Assembly: GCA_013314775.1 (NCBI GenBank)
Contig: JABUFB010000006.1
Coordinates: 186,001 to 250,000, forward strand
From: Armatimonadota bacterium
Lineage (GTDB): Bacteria; Armatimonadota; Zipacnadia; Zipacnadales; JABUFB01
DNA: 64,000 bases
Reading direction: 5' to 3'
The notes beneath the pieces are model-generated. The model had not been told where the DNA came from, ran no database searches, and saw only the letters and a program-made list of their open reading frames with translations. Positions 41,781 through 51,065 of this stretch are shown piece by piece. Both the position numbers and the translations under genes were made by a program. Numbering within the stretch: position 1 is the first letter of the stretch; each line of letters opens with the position of its first letter.

Positions 41781-42563
41781 ATGACCCCGATTCAGGTGAG
41801 ACCCTTGACCGACACAACCAGGTGGTATGCAGAACTGGAAGGTCTGCAGATCCCCGAGCATGTAGCCATTGTAATGGATGGCAATGGCCGCTGGGCTCAG
41901 CAGCGCGGTCTGCCCAGAATCCAGGGGCACGTCGAGGGCAGCAAGGCCACCAAGCGCGTGGTTCTGGCATGCGACGAGATCGGCATCCGGTTCGTCTCTG
42001 TATATGCCTTCAGTGTGGAGAACTGGCGGCGGCCCTCCCAGGAAGTCGAGGGCCTGATGAAGCTCATCGAGCATGCCCTGCGCTCGGAGATTGACGAACT
42101 GCATGAGCGTAATTGCCGCTTCATGGCCTCCGGACGCCTCCACGAACTTCCCGAAAGCCTCCAGCGAGCGGTGCGCGAGGGCACGGAAATGACCGCCGGC
42201 AACACGGGGTTGACCCTGAACATGCTGGTCAATTACGGGGGCCGGGCCGAGATCGTGGATGCTGCCCGCAGTCTCGCGCGCAGGGCGATAGAGGGGTCGC
42301 TGACCCCGGAGGACATCGACGAGGCCTGCATCTCGCAGGCGATGTACGCACCCCACGTGCCCGACCCGGACCTGGTTCTGCGCCCGGGCGGAGAGTTCCG
42401 GCTGAGCAACTTCTTGCTCTGGCAAGTGGCCTACAGTGAGGTCGTTGTCCTGCCTACGCTGTGGCCCGATGTTCAGCGCGAGCATCTCGTGGAGGCGATC
42501 AAGGAGTTCAATCGCCGCGAGCGCAGGTTCGGCGGGCTGGTATTCAACGGCGGGGTGGATTGA
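41781..42563 (+). CDS. uppS: Isoprenyl (undecaprenyl) diphosphate synthase
   Basis: A cis-prenyltransferase of about 260 residues. HVAIVMDGNGRWAQQRGLPRIQGHVEGSKA includes the catalytic Asp and the phosphate-binding loop, YAFSVENWRRPSQEVEGLM and the C-terminal PDPDLVLRPGGEFRLSNFLLWQVAYSE are invariant family blocks. It makes the C55 lipid carrier for peptidoglycan and the WecG-type glycans. The ATG at 41781 has no ribosome site and follows a dispersed hairpin. A TTG at 41805 has AGGTGAG six bases ahead and still leaves a normal N-terminus, so it may be the true start. Confidence 0.93.
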   Translation: MTPIQVRPLTDTTRWYAELEGLQIPEHVAIVMDGNGRWAQQRGLPRIQGHVEGSKATKRVVLACDEIGIRFVSVYAFSVENWRRPSQEVEGLMKLIEHALRSEIDELHERNCRFMASGRLHELPESLQRAVREGTEMTAGNTGLTLNMLVNYGGRAEIVDAARSLARRAIEGSLTPEDIDEACISQAMYAPHVPDPDLVLRPGGEFRLSNFLLWQVAYSEVVVLPTLWPDVQREHLVEAIKEFNRRERRFGGLVFNGGVD

Positions 42564-42639
42564 GGCGCCGGGCGCCGGCCGCACACGGGGCAGGCACGCA
42601 CCGCGCAAGGCCGATGGTATGGTGCCGATTTCCGCATCA

Positions 42640-42668
42640 TTGACGCTCCGGGGGCGCGGGCATATAAT
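42640..42668 (+). promoter_or_regulatory. Near-consensus promoter upstream of cinA
   Basis: TTGACG (42640-42645), exactly 17 bases, then a perfect TATAAT (42663-42668). Transcription should begin near 42675, giving a leader of about 120 bases before cinA. This is the best promoter seen in the window and probably drives cinA, thpR and perhaps recA. Confidence 0.75.
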
Positions 42669-42793
42669 AGCAACCTAGGTGTATCGGCCATTTAGTCCGA
42701 CTTCCTGCTGAGACTGGCTTTGGGACACAGTACGAGCCTACGCTTGTCGCGGCTTGAGACGGTCGGGTTTGAGCGGAAGGCAGAATCGCAGCC

Positions 42794-44053
42794 TTGAGGG
42801 CGGAAACTATCTCGGTTGGCACCGAGATCCTGCTGGGCGAGATCACGGATACGAACGCGACGTATATCTCGCAACATCTCGCGGGAATCGGTGTAGATCT
42901 CTACTTCAGGCATACCGTTGGCGATAACATGGAGCGGCTCGTCGGGGTCTTGCGGACCGCGATGAGGCGCAGCGATGTGCTGATTCTTTGCGGGGGACTC
43001 GGCCCCACAGCCGACGACATCACCCGCGAAGCCATCGCCGAAGTCACCGGACGGCCGCTGCAGCGCGACGCAGCGGCTGTCGAGCATCTCAAGGAGTTCT
43101 TCCTGGCCCGAGGCAGAGTGGCCACGGAGAGCAATTTCAAGCAGTGCGAAGCCCCTGCAGGGGGCGAGTTGCTTGAAAACACCTGCGGCACCGCGCCTGG
43201 CATCTTCCTCGACCATGAAGGCTGCTGGTTTTTCGCCGTCCCCGGTCCGCCTCCCGAAATGCGTGAGATGATGCGGCTTTCAGTGCTGCCCCGCCTGGCC
43301 GAACGTGTCCGGGCCGAGGGTGGCGGCCTGCTGTACCGCCGGGTTCTGCGGCTTGCGGACATCGGTGAGTCCAATGTGGCCACGGAAATCGCGGACATCA
43401 TCGAGACCCAGACCGACCCGACCATCGCGCTCTACGCGTCTCCGGGCGAAGTCAAGGTGCGTCTGGCAACCAAATCCCTGGACCAAGCTGAGGCCGTTGC
43501 GAGACTGGATGCCCTTGAAGCGCGGATAAGGGAGCGCCTGGGCAAGTACGTTTTCGCCATCGACGACCAGGGGATGGAGGCCGGCGTGGGGGAGCTTCTG
43601 CGACAGCGCGGCCTCACACTGGCAACCGCGGAAAGCTGCACCGGCGGGCTCATCGCAAACCGCATCACTGACGTACCGGGGGCATCAGACTACTTCCTGG
43701 CCGGCATCGTTGCGTACGCAAACCAGGCGAAGATGGACATCCTCGGGGTGCCGGAGGCGATCCTCGCCCAACACGGCGCGGTGAGCCAGGAGTGCGCGGA
43801 AGCCATGGCCCGGGGAGTGCGGCGCGTTGCGGGAAGTGACTACGGCATCGCAACGACCGGCGTCGCGGGTCCCGGTGGGGGCACCGAGGAAAAACCCGTG
43901 GGGCTGGTGTACATTGCGCTGGACGGGCCCAAGGGGACTGTATGCGACCGGCAACTGTGGCCCGGAACACGGGACCAGTTCAAGCAGCGGGTGTCCCAGC
44001 TGGCCCTGAACATGTTGCGCAAGCAGATTATCGCCGACGGGGAAGGCACATGA
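42794..44053 (+). CDS. cinA: Competence/damage-inducible protein CinA (nicotinamide-nucleotide amidase family)
   Basis: A 419-residue full-length CinA with two domains. The N-terminal MoaB/MogA-like domain (ISVGTEILLGEITDTNATYI, LCGGLGPTADDITREA) is an ADP-ribose-type pyrophosphatase. The C-terminal CinA domain (ATAESCTGGLIANRIT, YGIATTGVAGPGGGTEEKPVGLVYIAL) is the NMN deamidase. It salvages pyridine nucleotides and in some bacteria is co-induced with recA. It starts with TTG, with GGAAGG about 12 bases upstream. The gene overlaps thpR by four bases. Confidence 0.94.
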   Translation: MRAETISVGTEILLGEITDTNATYISQHLAGIGVDLYFRHTVGDNMERLVGVLRTAMRRSDVLILCGGLGPTADDITREAIAEVTGRPLQRDAAAVEHLKEFFLARGRVATESNFKQCEAPAGGELLENTCGTAPGIFLDHEGCWFFAVPGPPPEMREMMRLSVLPRLAERVRAEGGGLLYRRVLRLADIGESNVATEIADIIETQTDPTIALYASPGEVKVRLATKSLDQAEAVARLDALEARIRERLGKYVFAIDDQGMEAGVGELLRQRGLTLATAESCTGGLIANRITDVPGASDYFLAGIVAYANQAKMDILGVPEAILAQHGAVSQECAEAMARGVRRVAGSDYGIATTGVAGPGGGTEEKPVGLVYIALDGPKGTVCDRQLWPGTRDQFKQRVSQLALNMLRKQIIADGEGT

Positions 44054-44631
44054 GCGAGGGCAGCGAGGACCTGCGCCTCTTCTTCGCGGTCCCGTTAGCC
44101 GAGGACCTGCGCGAGGCGGTCTGCCGGGTGCAGGAGACCCTGCGGCGCTGCGGCACGTCGGTCAAGTGGGTCGAGCCCGAGAACCTGCATTTCACCTTGA
44201 AGTTCCTGGGCAATCTGCCGGATAGTGCCCTCGCCGAGCTGGAACGGGTTGCAGAGGAAGTCGCCGCGCGGCATGCACCCTTTGAGATCAGGATTCGCGG
44301 CTGCGGCGCCTTTCCCAGGCCTGCCGAGGCACGAGCGGTCTGGCTCGCCGCCGCTGAGGGAGCCCAGGAATTGACGGCGCTGGCCGAGGACCTGGAGAAG
44401 TCCCTCGCCCAGGCCGGGCTGGCGGCACCCGAGCGCAGGCCCTTCAAGGCTCACGCCACCATTGGCCGCAACAGGACGCCGCAGCACAGCAAAGGCCTCG
44501 CGGCGGGGATCAAGCAGGCGGCGGCCACGGACCTCGGGACCATGGCGGTAGGCGAGTTCGCGCTGTTCAGCAGTGTGCTCACCCCGGCGGGGCCGATTTA
44601 CACAGTGCAAAAGTCGTTCCGGCTGGGGTAG
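44050..44631 (+). CDS. thpR: RNA 2',3'-cyclic phosphodiesterase (2H family)
   Basis: A 193-residue 2H phosphoesterase with both catalytic HxTx motifs: HFTLKFLG and [23 protein letters not shown] is the typical start. It hydrolyses 2',3'-cyclic phosphodiester ends, and historically was described as a 2'-5' RNA ligase. ATGA overlap with the cinA stop indicates coupled translation. It lies between cinA and recA, as in many Firmicutes and relatives. Confidence 0.93.
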   Translation: MSEGSEDLRLFFAVPLAEDLREAVCRVQETLRRCGTSVKWVEPENLHFTLKFLGNLPDSALAELERVAEEVAARHAPFEIRIRGCGAFPRPAEARAVWLAAAEGAQELTALAEDLEKSLAQAGLAAPERRPFKAHATIGRNRTPQHSKGLAAGIKQAAATDLGTMAVGEFALFSSVLTPAGPIYTVQKSFRLG

Positions 44632-44711
44632 GGGCCGGGCAGGCGGCCACGGCCAGGACTGCCTGTCCCAGGAAGGGCAGACGTCCGCAGACCGGCATAT
44701 CCTGCCGGGAA

Positions 44712-45827
44712 ATGGCATCACAAATCATCGGGGGGCCGAAAGAAATCATGGCTGCAGGCAAGAAGACGCCGGAAGACAAGGCAAAGGCGCTGGACCAGGC
44801 GTTGTCCCAGATCCAGAAGCAGTATGGCGAGGGCGCGGTCATGCGTCTTGGCCAGGAGCCCACCAATCTCGCAGTCGAGGTCATCCCCACGGGGTCGCTG
44901 GCCCTGGACATCGCCCTGGGCGTAGGTGGGCTTCCGCGGGGCCGCATTGTGGAGATCTACGGCCAGGAGGGTTCGGGGAAGACCACCCTGACCATGCACC
45001 TGCTGGCGGCCTGTCAACAGATCGGTGGCACGGCGGCCTTCATCGACGCCGAGCATGCTTTCAGCCGAGACTACGCCGCACAACTGGGCATGGATCTGGA
45101 CAACCTGCTGGTCTCTCAGCCCGATACCGGCGAGCAGGCGCTCGAGATCTGCGATGCGCTCATCCACAGCGGAGCGGTGGACGCCATCGTCGTGGATTCC
45201 GTGGCGGCTCTCGTGCCGGCGGCCGAACTCGAGGGTGACATGGGCGACTCCCATGTGGGTCTGCAAGCCCGGCTCATGAGCCAGGCTTTGCGCAAGCTCG
45301 CGGGGTCCGCTTCGAATGCCGGCACGGTGGTTGTGTTCATCAACCAGATCCGTGAGAAGATCGGCGTGATGTTCGGCAACCCGGAGACGACTCCCGGCGG
45401 CAGGGCGCTGAAGTTCTGGGCCTCTGTGCGGCTGGAGTTGCGCCGCTCGGAATCCCTGAAGCGCGGCACCGACATCATCGGTAACCGCGTGTCTGCGAAG
45501 GTCGTAAAGAACAAGGTTGCCCCGCCTTTCCGCAAGTGCGAGTTCGACATCATCTACGGGCAGGGCATCTCCCGTTTCGGCAGCATCCTCGACGAGGCCG
45601 TGAACCTCGATCTCGTCGAGAAGTCGGGAAGCTGGTTCAACTACGGCGAGGAGCGGCTGGGACAGGGCAGGGAAAACGCGGTGGAATTCCTGGCTGCCAC
45701 GCCGGACATCGCCAATGAACTTGAGATGAAAATACGCCAGGCGCACAACCTGCCGATTCCCGCCTACCTCTCCTCCGGGGAAACTCACGAAACCGCGGGA
45801 GGAACCCTGGACATCGAGGCCGACTAG
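44712..45827 (+). CDS. recA: Recombinase RecA
   Basis: A RecA of about 370 residues. [42 protein letters not shown] contains Walker A; the loop reads GQEGSGKTT where GPESSGKTT is common. [40 protein letters not shown] includes Walker B and loop L1, and [33 protein letters not shown] is the conserved DNA-binding region. It drives strand exchange and SOS co-protease activity. Start at the ATG at 44712; an ATG at 44748 ([13 protein letters not shown]) is equally plausible. No LexA-type box was recognised upstream. Confidence 0.97.
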   Translation: MASQIIGGPKEIMAAGKKTPEDKAKALDQALSQIQKQYGEGAVMRLGQEPTNLAVEVIPTGSLALDIALGVGGLPRGRIVEIYGQEGSGKTTLTMHLLAACQQIGGTAAFIDAEHAFSRDYAAQLGMDLDNLLVSQPDTGEQALEICDALIHSGAVDAIVVDSVAALVPAAELEGDMGDSHVGLQARLMSQALRKLAGSASNAGTVVVFINQIREKIGVMFGNPETTPGGRALKFWASVRLELRRSESLKRGTDIIGNRVSAKVVKNKVAPPFRKCEFDIIYGQGISRFGSILDEAVNLDLVEKSGSWFNYGEERLGQGRENAVEFLAATPDIANELEMKIRQAHNLPIPAYLSSGETHETAGGTLDIEAD

Positions 45828-45942
45828 AGGCTGCGGGCATCAATCCGTTGCGAGGCAAGTTGCGGGATCTGCCCGTTGCCTGGCATACAGGCCCCGCACA
45901 GGCAGTCGGCAGGCACCAGCGCCATCAAGGAGGGAGTGATCC

Positions 45943-46599
45943 GTGAGCGCGCCGGGAACGGTGACGTCTATCCGGCCGCATCCCAAGCGCCCCAATCACT
46001 ACACGGTAACCATCGAGGGCCAGGATGAACTGGTCTTGCATGAGGACGTGATCGTCGCTGTCGGGCTGACCGCGGGCAAGCAGTTGATGCAGGACACCTT
46101 GGACCGCATTGCACACGAGAACGAGCTGTTGCGGGCACGCAATGCGGCGCTGAGACTGCTCAAGGTCCGGGGCAGGAGCCAGCGGGAGCTTGAGCGCTCC
46201 CTGGCCCGCAGAGGGTTCAGCCCCGAAGTCGTGTCCGCGACATTGGCGAAGCTTGAAAACCTGGGTTTCGTGGATGACGCGTCTTTCGCCCGTGATCGCA
46301 CGCGGAGTCTCCTGCGGCGTCACATTGGACGGCAGGGTTTGCTTTACAGGCTCCGTGAGAGCGGAGTGAGCGAAGAGGTGGCGAGGGGTGCGGTGGCGGA
46401 GGCACTGGAAGGTGTGGACGACGTGCAACGCGCAACGGAAGCACTCACAAAGCGCTTGAGACGGTGGGAGGACTTGCCCGTGGAAAAGCGCCGGGCCCGT
46501 GCCTACCAGCACCTGTATCGGCTCGGTTTCGACCCGGACACCATCTCGAGCGCCCTCAAACGGGCCCTGGCCGATGACTCGGAAAGGGAGGACCTCTGA
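45943..46599 (+). CDS. recX: Regulatory protein RecX
   Basis: A 218-residue RecX that inhibits RecA filament growth. The triple three-helix repeats are visible: ALRLLKVRGRSQRELERSLARRGFSPEVVSATLAKLENLGFVDDASFARD, then the second repeat around LLYRLRESGVSEEVARGAV, then RRARAYQHLYRLGFDPDTISSAL. The GTG start has AAGGAGG nine bases ahead. It follows recA by 115 bp, the usual partnership. Confidence 0.92.
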   Translation: MSAPGTVTSIRPHPKRPNHYTVTIEGQDELVLHEDVIVAVGLTAGKQLMQDTLDRIAHENELLRARNAALRLLKVRGRSQRELERSLARRGFSPEVVSATLAKLENLGFVDDASFARDRTRSLLRRHIGRQGLLYRLRESGVSEEVARGAVAEALEGVDDVQRATEALTKRLRRWEDLPVEKRRARAYQHLYRLGFDPDTISSALKRALADDSEREDL

Positions 46600-46605
46600 G
46601 CCCCC

Positions 46606-46637
46606 CTGACAGTCAGCGGGCTAACATGAACTGTCAG
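46606..46637 (+). promoter_or_regulatory. Hairpin in the recX-rny gap
   Basis: CTGACAGT (46606-46613) pairs with ACTGTCAG (46630-46637) in the 91-bp gap. It lacks a T-run, so it is more likely an RNA stability or processing element than a terminator. Confidence 0.35.
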
Positions 46638-46690
46638 ACATGGCACTCGCCGAGCCTCCGGGGCCTGCCACTGAATGGAGGTGATCCACG

Positions 46691-48256
46691 ATGGACCCCA
46701 TTGCCATCGTGATAACCGTAATATCTATCCTTGTTGCAATCGCCGGAATCATTTTCGGCATCACTCGATCGAAGAGCGCCGCAAAACAGTCAGACCAGAC
46801 ACGGGACGAGGTCCAGTTACAGCTTGATGAACAGCGCAGGCAGATCGAGGCGGAGCGCCGGGAGTTGAAGCTCCAGGCGAAAGAGCAGGAGATCAAGCTC
46901 AGGGAACGCATCGAAGCCGAAGCCCAGAGAAACAGGAGCGAGCTTGAAGAGGCCAAGAAGCGCCTCGAAGAAGCCAAGAAGCGTCTCGACGACCGCGAGG
47001 ACAACCTGGACAAGCGCAAGGCGGAGATCGACAAGCGCGCCAGCGAGATGGATAAGCGCCAGCAGAAACTCAAGGAGCTCGAGGAGGAAGCCCAGAGGCT
47101 GTTGGAGTCCAGGCAGCAGGAACTGGAGCGGGTCGCACAGATGACCCGCGAGGAAGCTCGCGAACTAATCCTGTCCGATGTAGAGAAGGAAACTCGCCAG
47201 GACTGCGCGCAGCTCATACGCCGCATGGAGGAAGAGGCCCGCAGGGAAGGCGAGCGGCGAGCCGCTGAAGTCGTGGCAGCAGCCATCCAGCGTTGCGCCG
47301 TAGACCAGACTACAGAGACAACCGTGTCTGTGGTGCCCCTTCCCAACGACGAGATGAAGGGCCGCATTATCGGCCGCGAGGGACGCAACATCCGGTGCTT
47401 TGAGCAGTTCACCGGAATCGACCTGATTGTGGATGACACCCCGGAGGCGGTGGTCCTCTCCGGATTCGACCCGGTACGCCGCGAAATCGCAAAGGTCGCA
47501 TTGGAATCTCTCACCTCCGACGGTCGCATTCATCCGGGCCGCATCGAGGAAGCCGTCGAACGAGCCCGCAAGCAGACCGAAGAGCGGATGCAGGAGGCCG
47601 CCGAGGCGGCCATCATGGAAGTAGGCATTACCGGCCTGCATCCCGAGATCATGCGGATGTTGGGTAAGCTGCGTTACCGCACCAGCTTCGGGCAGAATGT
47701 GCTGAAGCATTCCATTGAGGTCGCCCATCTCGCGGGCATGATGGCATCGCAGATTGGCGCGCGGGTGAATATCGCCCGACGCGGGGGCCTGCTGCATGAC
47801 ATCGGCAAGGCTGTGGACTACGAGCGCGACGGGACCCACACTCAAATCGGTGCGGAGATCGCCAAGGCACGGGGCGAGTCGCCCGAAGTCGTGCACTGCA
47901 TTGCCGCACACCATGACGACGTGGAGATGGATTCGGTGGAGGCTGCACTCGTGCAAGCTGCTGACGCAATCTCCGCCGCCCGGCCCGGCGCGCGCCGCGA
48001 GACCCTGGACGCCTACATCAAGCGTCTCGAGGGCCTCGAGACTATCGCACGAAGTTTCGAGGGCGTAGACCAGGCTTTCGCAATCCAGGCCGGACGCGAA
48101 ATCCGAGTCATCGTGAAGCCGGAGCGCATCGACGACCTGGCGGCGCTGAACCTCGCGAAGGGCATGGCCTCGCGCATCGAGGGCGAACTGGACTACCCCG
48201 GACAGATCCGGGTCACGGTGATCCGAGAAACCCGGGCCGTGGAGTACGCCAAATAG
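46691..48256 (+). CDS. rny: Ribonuclease Y
   Basis: A 521-residue RNase Y, a membrane-anchored endoribonuclease that starts mRNA decay in bacteria lacking RNase E-based turnover. One N-terminal transmembrane helix ([21 protein letters not shown]) is followed by a long charged coiled coil (about 30-210), a KH domain ([28 protein letters not shown]) and an HD domain ([41 protein letters not shown]). The ATG has GGAGGTGAT in perfect position. The neighbourhood rny-ymdB-spoVS is shared with Firmicutes and several Terrabacteria. Confidence 0.96.
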   Translation: MDPIAIVITVISILVAIAGIIFGITRSKSAAKQSDQTRDEVQLQLDEQRRQIEAERRELKLQAKEQEIKLRERIEAEAQRNRSELEEAKKRLEEAKKRLDDREDNLDKRKAEIDKRASEMDKRQQKLKELEEEAQRLLESRQQELERVAQMTREEARELILSDVEKETRQDCAQLIRRMEEEARREGERRAAEVVAAAIQRCAVDQTTETTVSVVPLPNDEMKGRIIGREGRNIRCFEQFTGIDLIVDDTPEAVVLSGFDPVRREIAKVALESLTSDGRIHPGRIEEAVERARKQTEERMQEAAEAAIMEVGITGLHPEIMRMLGKLRYRTSFGQNVLKHSIEVAHLAGMMASQIGARVNIARRGGLLHDIGKAVDYERDGTHTQIGAEIAKARGESPEVVHCIAAHHDDVEMDSVEAALVQAADAISAARPGARRETLDAYIKRLEGLETIARSFEGVDQAFAIQAGREIRVIVKPERIDDLAALNLAKGMASRIEGELDYPGQIRVTVIRETRAVEYAK

Positions 48257-48317
48257 TGCGAGTTACCTGAAAGCGTGGCGGGTGGATCATTCCTTGCCCA
48301 ATGCGACCGAAGGCCCA

Positions 48318-48348
48318 GGCCGGGGCCGGGATTATCCCGGTCCCGGCC
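48318..48348 (+). terminator. Strong hairpin after rny
   Basis: A 14-bp stem with one wobble, GGCCGGGGCCGGGA paired with TCCCGGTCCCGGCC around a TTA loop, 61 bases after the rny stop. No T-run follows, so it may be an imperfect terminator or a stabilising 3' end. The rest of the 317-bp gap 48257-48573 contains no supported gene. Confidence 0.5.
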
Positions 48349-48573
48349 TTCCGGTTCTGTGACGACGGTTGGATTCCAAGCCGCCCAAGAATGGCGTGCT
48401 CGCTCGTCGAACACCGCTTCGGTTTTGCTGAGCACAGTGGACGGCAGCTGTTCATGCCTCTTCCCGAATACCGATGGAGCGCTGCTGGACAAGCAGAGGC
48501 GAGATCACGCCGGCCCGAGGTGCAGCGGTGAGGCCGCCGTTGGTCGTTACATACTCATTGAGGAGCCTTTCTC

Positions 48574-49374
48574 GTGAAAATCCTCCATGTCGGGGATGTT
48601 GTGGGAAGGCCTGGGCGCCACGCGCTGCAGGCGATCCTGCCTCAATTGCGGGAGAATCTTGCCTGCGATTTCGTCATCGTCAACGGCGAGAACTCCGCAG
48701 CCGGGTACGGGATCACTGAACGCACCGCCCTGGAGATCTTCGACGCGGGTGCCGACTGCATCACCACGGGCAATCACGTGTGGGCGCAGAAGGAAGCGGA
48801 GCATCTGCTGGAGGTCGACCGCCGCATCCTGCGCCCGGCCAATTACCCTCCTGGCGCGCCGGGGATCGGCCACGCTGTTTTCGAGACCGGCGGCGAGCAG
48901 CGCGTGGGCGTTATCAATCTGCTGGGCCGCATTTTCATGGAGACAGTGGACTGCCCCTTCCGGGTGGGCTCGAAGCTCGTGGACGAACTGGCTCCAAGGT
49001 GCGACGCGGTGATCGTGGACTTCCACGCTGAGGCGACTTCGGAGAAGAGTTGCCTGGGCTACTATCTGGACGGTCGGGCGACAGCGGTCATCGGCACCCA
49101 TACTCACGTCCAGACCGCCGATGCTCAAGTGCTCCCAGGGGGAACCGCATTCATCTCCGACGTCGGGATGACCGGACCCGTCGGCACCTGCATCGGCGTC
49201 AAGCAGGAGATCGTCCTGCGCAGGTTTCTGTCAGGCATGCCCGCGCGGTTCGACGTGCCCAAGGGAGGCCCGGCGTTTCTAAGCGCGGTGCTTATCACTA
49301 CCGGGCCCGCAAGGGGTCTTCCCGCTGCCATCGAGGCCATGCGCATCTTGACGAATGGCGCGGAGCAGTTATGA
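48574..49374 (+). CDS. ymdB: YmdB-family metallophosphoesterase
   Basis: A 266-residue calcineurin-like phosphoesterase of the YmdB/TIGR00282 type. KILHVGDVVGRPGRHAL (Asp), DFVIVNGENSAAGYGIT (Asn/Glu), DCITTGNHVWAQKEA (Asn-His), IVDFHAEATSEK (His) and AVIGTHTHVQTAD (His-x-His) are the five metal motifs. In Bacillus it acts on 2',3'-cyclic nucleotides and affects biofilm and RNase Y-linked gene expression. The GTG start has GAGGAG ahead. Adjacent to rny as in Firmicutes. Confidence 0.94.
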   Translation: MKILHVGDVVGRPGRHALQAILPQLRENLACDFVIVNGENSAAGYGITERTALEIFDAGADCITTGNHVWAQKEAEHLLEVDRRILRPANYPPGAPGIGHAVFETGGEQRVGVINLLGRIFMETVDCPFRVGSKLVDELAPRCDAVIVDFHAEATSEKSCLGYYLDGRATAVIGTHTHVQTADAQVLPGGTAFISDVGMTGPVGTCIGVKQEIVLRRFLSGMPARFDVPKGGPAFLSAVLITTGPARGLPAAIEAMRILTNGAEQL

Positions 49375-49547
49375 TAGATGGCTGGGGCAAGCTGCAGTCG
49401 TCTCAAAGAGATGCTTTTCTGCCGATCCGCAATCATCGAACGTAGCAACAGACGCTGCTGCCGTAACAGGCCGAGGGCTGGACGGGGCGCAGCCGGACCC
49501 GCGAGGGGCCGGTGTCCAGGCTTGTTGCGGGCAAGGGGGATGCACCG

Positions 49548-49808
49548 TTGAGTTGTCTGAAAGTCGGCTCCCAGTCGGACCCGAACAAGGTTGCCGGAGC
49601 ACTGGCGGGGACCATCCGCGAGCAGGGCAAGGCGGAAATGCAGACCATAGGGGCAGGGGCGCTCAACCAGGCGATCAAATCGATCGCCATCGCCCGGGGC
49701 TTCCTTGCGCCGGCAGGGATCGACCTGGTGTGTTTCCCGGCCTTCGTGGATGTGGACATCGACGGCAGTGAGCGGACGGCCATCCGTCTGTTCATCATGC
49801 CCAGATAG
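49548..49808 (+). CDS. spoVS: Stage V sporulation protein S (SpoVS) family
   Basis: Exactly 86 residues from the TTG at 49548, the same length as Bacillus SpoVS. SCLKVGSQSDPNKVAGALAGTIREQGKAEMQTIGAGALNQAIKSIAIARGFLAP matches the Alba-like SpoVS domain throughout. GGGGGA lies eight bases ahead of the TTG; a frame extension to 49512 is not needed. The biochemical role is unknown, possibly nucleic-acid binding; it occurs in many non-sporulating Terrabacteria and Deinococcus. Third member of the rny-ymdB-spoVS block. Confidence 0.93.
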   Translation: MSCLKVGSQSDPNKVAGALAGTIREQGKAEMQTIGAGALNQAIKSIAIARGFLAPAGIDLVCFPAFVDVDIDGSERTAIRLFIMPR

Positions 49809-49983
49809 CCACGACCTCTGCGCCGGCAGAGCAGGCCAAGACGCAACCGGGACGGCGCGGCCGCAAGCGGTCGCGAGACGACTCATGCCTCTCCACGGCA
49901 TGGGCGCGTCTCCATCCGGCCCGGTTTTCGTTGTTCTGGGCCTGGGCGGCGTCATAACAATGGCGAATGAGCCGCCAGAACCG

Positions 49984-50319
49984 TCACAACTCCACCTTGT
50001 CGTCCGGCGCGTACGGGGCCTTGATGAAGATTATCCGGATATCCCCGTCGGTGTCATTGATGATGTCGTGCCCTTCGCCCGGCTCCAGCTTGAACACATC
50101 GCCCTCGGTTACGCGGATAGATTCGTCGTTGATCACGATCTGCGGCGCGCCGCACTCGAAGTAGAAGGTCTCCTCTACCGTCTGATGCTTGTGGGCGCGC
50201 AGGGCCTGCCCGGGCTTCAGGACGATGATCCCCCACTCGTAATGCGGTCCACGGAACAGGTACTTCGGGCCGTGGTCACCGTGACGGAATTGCAGGTCAC
50301 GCTCGTTTACGCGGTCCAT
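49984..50319 (-). CDS. Cupin-domain protein (mannose-6-phosphate isomerase type II-like)
   Basis: A 111-residue single cupin. KPGQALRAHKHQTVEETFYFECG is cupin motif 1 (His, His, Glu ligands) and KLEPGEGHDIINDTD is motif 2 (His). It closely resembles the small cupins related to the isomerase half of bifunctional mannose-1-phosphate guanylyltransferases. The ATG has GGAGG ahead on the minus strand. It stands alone on this strand, so its role is open: isomerase, binding protein or dioxygenase-like. Confidence 0.88.
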   Translation of the reverse strand: MDRVNERDLQFRHGDHGPKYLFRGPHYEWGIIVLKPGQALRAHKHQTVEETFYFECGAPQIVINDESIRVTEGDVFKLEPGEGHDIINDTDGDIRIIFIKAPYAPDDKVEL

Positions 50320-50428
50320 CGGATGCCTCCAGTGTGTGGGATTGACGGCTTAGCCGCGCTGACCGTTTGCGTCGGGCGTCACGAAGGGTACAATAGGCGC
50401 ACTACCGTTGGAAAGGGGTTGCTCGAAG

Positions 50429-51052
50429 ATGACCCGCATCGCAGTTATGTTCGCGCTGCTGTCTCTGGTTCTGGTCGGAGGCGCCATTGCCCAGGATGAA
50501 GAGGCGCCCAAGGTCCAGAAGATCACCGGGCCGCACAATCCCTTCACTCTCCTCCTGCCGATGGACTGGAAGTTCCGGGCCTTCGAGAGCCTCGTGGAAG
50601 AGGAGAACGTGAAGACGGAACGGGCAGTGTATGTGTTCGGCGAGAAATTGCTGCCCACCGATAACTTTGACCTGTGGTGGTCTGCGGTCATCGAGCCGAC
50701 CATCGCCACCGGGGCGGCTTCCGTCCACCGCGTGGTCCTCGCGGAGCCGCTCACTCCTGACGCCCTTCCCGCGCTGCTTGAGAAGGACCCTCGCAAGCCG
50801 CCTGACACGAAGGGCGAACTGAAGCAGCTTGGCAAGTACAAGGCGCTCGTCGCGAAGGCCAACATCCAGGGCTTCATCATGAGCAGCGTGTACATTGTGA
50901 ACGGCAAGGCGATGTACCTGGGATTCATCAACGGGCCCGAAGCGTTGGTGAACCCGAAGATGGAGGAGTTCATCAAGATCATGTCCAGCCTCGAGGCGCC
51001 GGACGTGGCCCCCGTGAAGCCTGCGGAGCCACCGGCCGCGCCCGCCGAATGA
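50429..51052 (+). CDS. Exported protein of unknown function
   Basis: A 207-residue protein with a signal peptide (MTRIAVMFALLSLVLVGGAIAQ). The mature part has a mixed alpha/beta pattern: FTLLLPMDWKFRAFESL, then FDLWWSAVIEPTI, KALVAKANIQGFIMSSVYIVNGKAMYLGFING and a Pro/Ala-rich tail. It resembles PsbP/LpqN-like single-domain lipid- or protein-binding proteins in outline, but I cannot assign a family. The ATG at 50429 has AAAGGGG upstream. The next gene follows after 13 bp, so the two may be cotranscribed. Confidence 0.7.
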   Translation: MTRIAVMFALLSLVLVGGAIAQDEEAPKVQKITGPHNPFTLLLPMDWKFRAFESLVEEENVKTERAVYVFGEKLLPTDNFDLWWSAVIEPTIATGAASVHRVVLAEPLTPDALPALLEKDPRKPPDTKGELKQLGKYKALVAKANIQGFIMSSVYIVNGKAMYLGFINGPEALVNPKMEEFIKIMSSLEAPDVAPVKPAEPPAAPAE

Positions 51053-51065
51053 TTGGAGAGAGCCG

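Noticed and set aside
44632-44711. LexA/SOS box in front of recA
   Set aside because: No CGAAC..GTTCG or CTG..CAG type palindrome was found by eye in this stretch.
44718-45788. A 356-codon minus-strand frame across recA
   Set aside because: It is a shadow of recA with no domain signature.
48275-48577. A 100-codon frame in the rny-ymdB gap
   Set aside because: It spans a strong hairpin, has no ribosome site, and the translation looks like random Arg/Ser/Pro-rich sequence.
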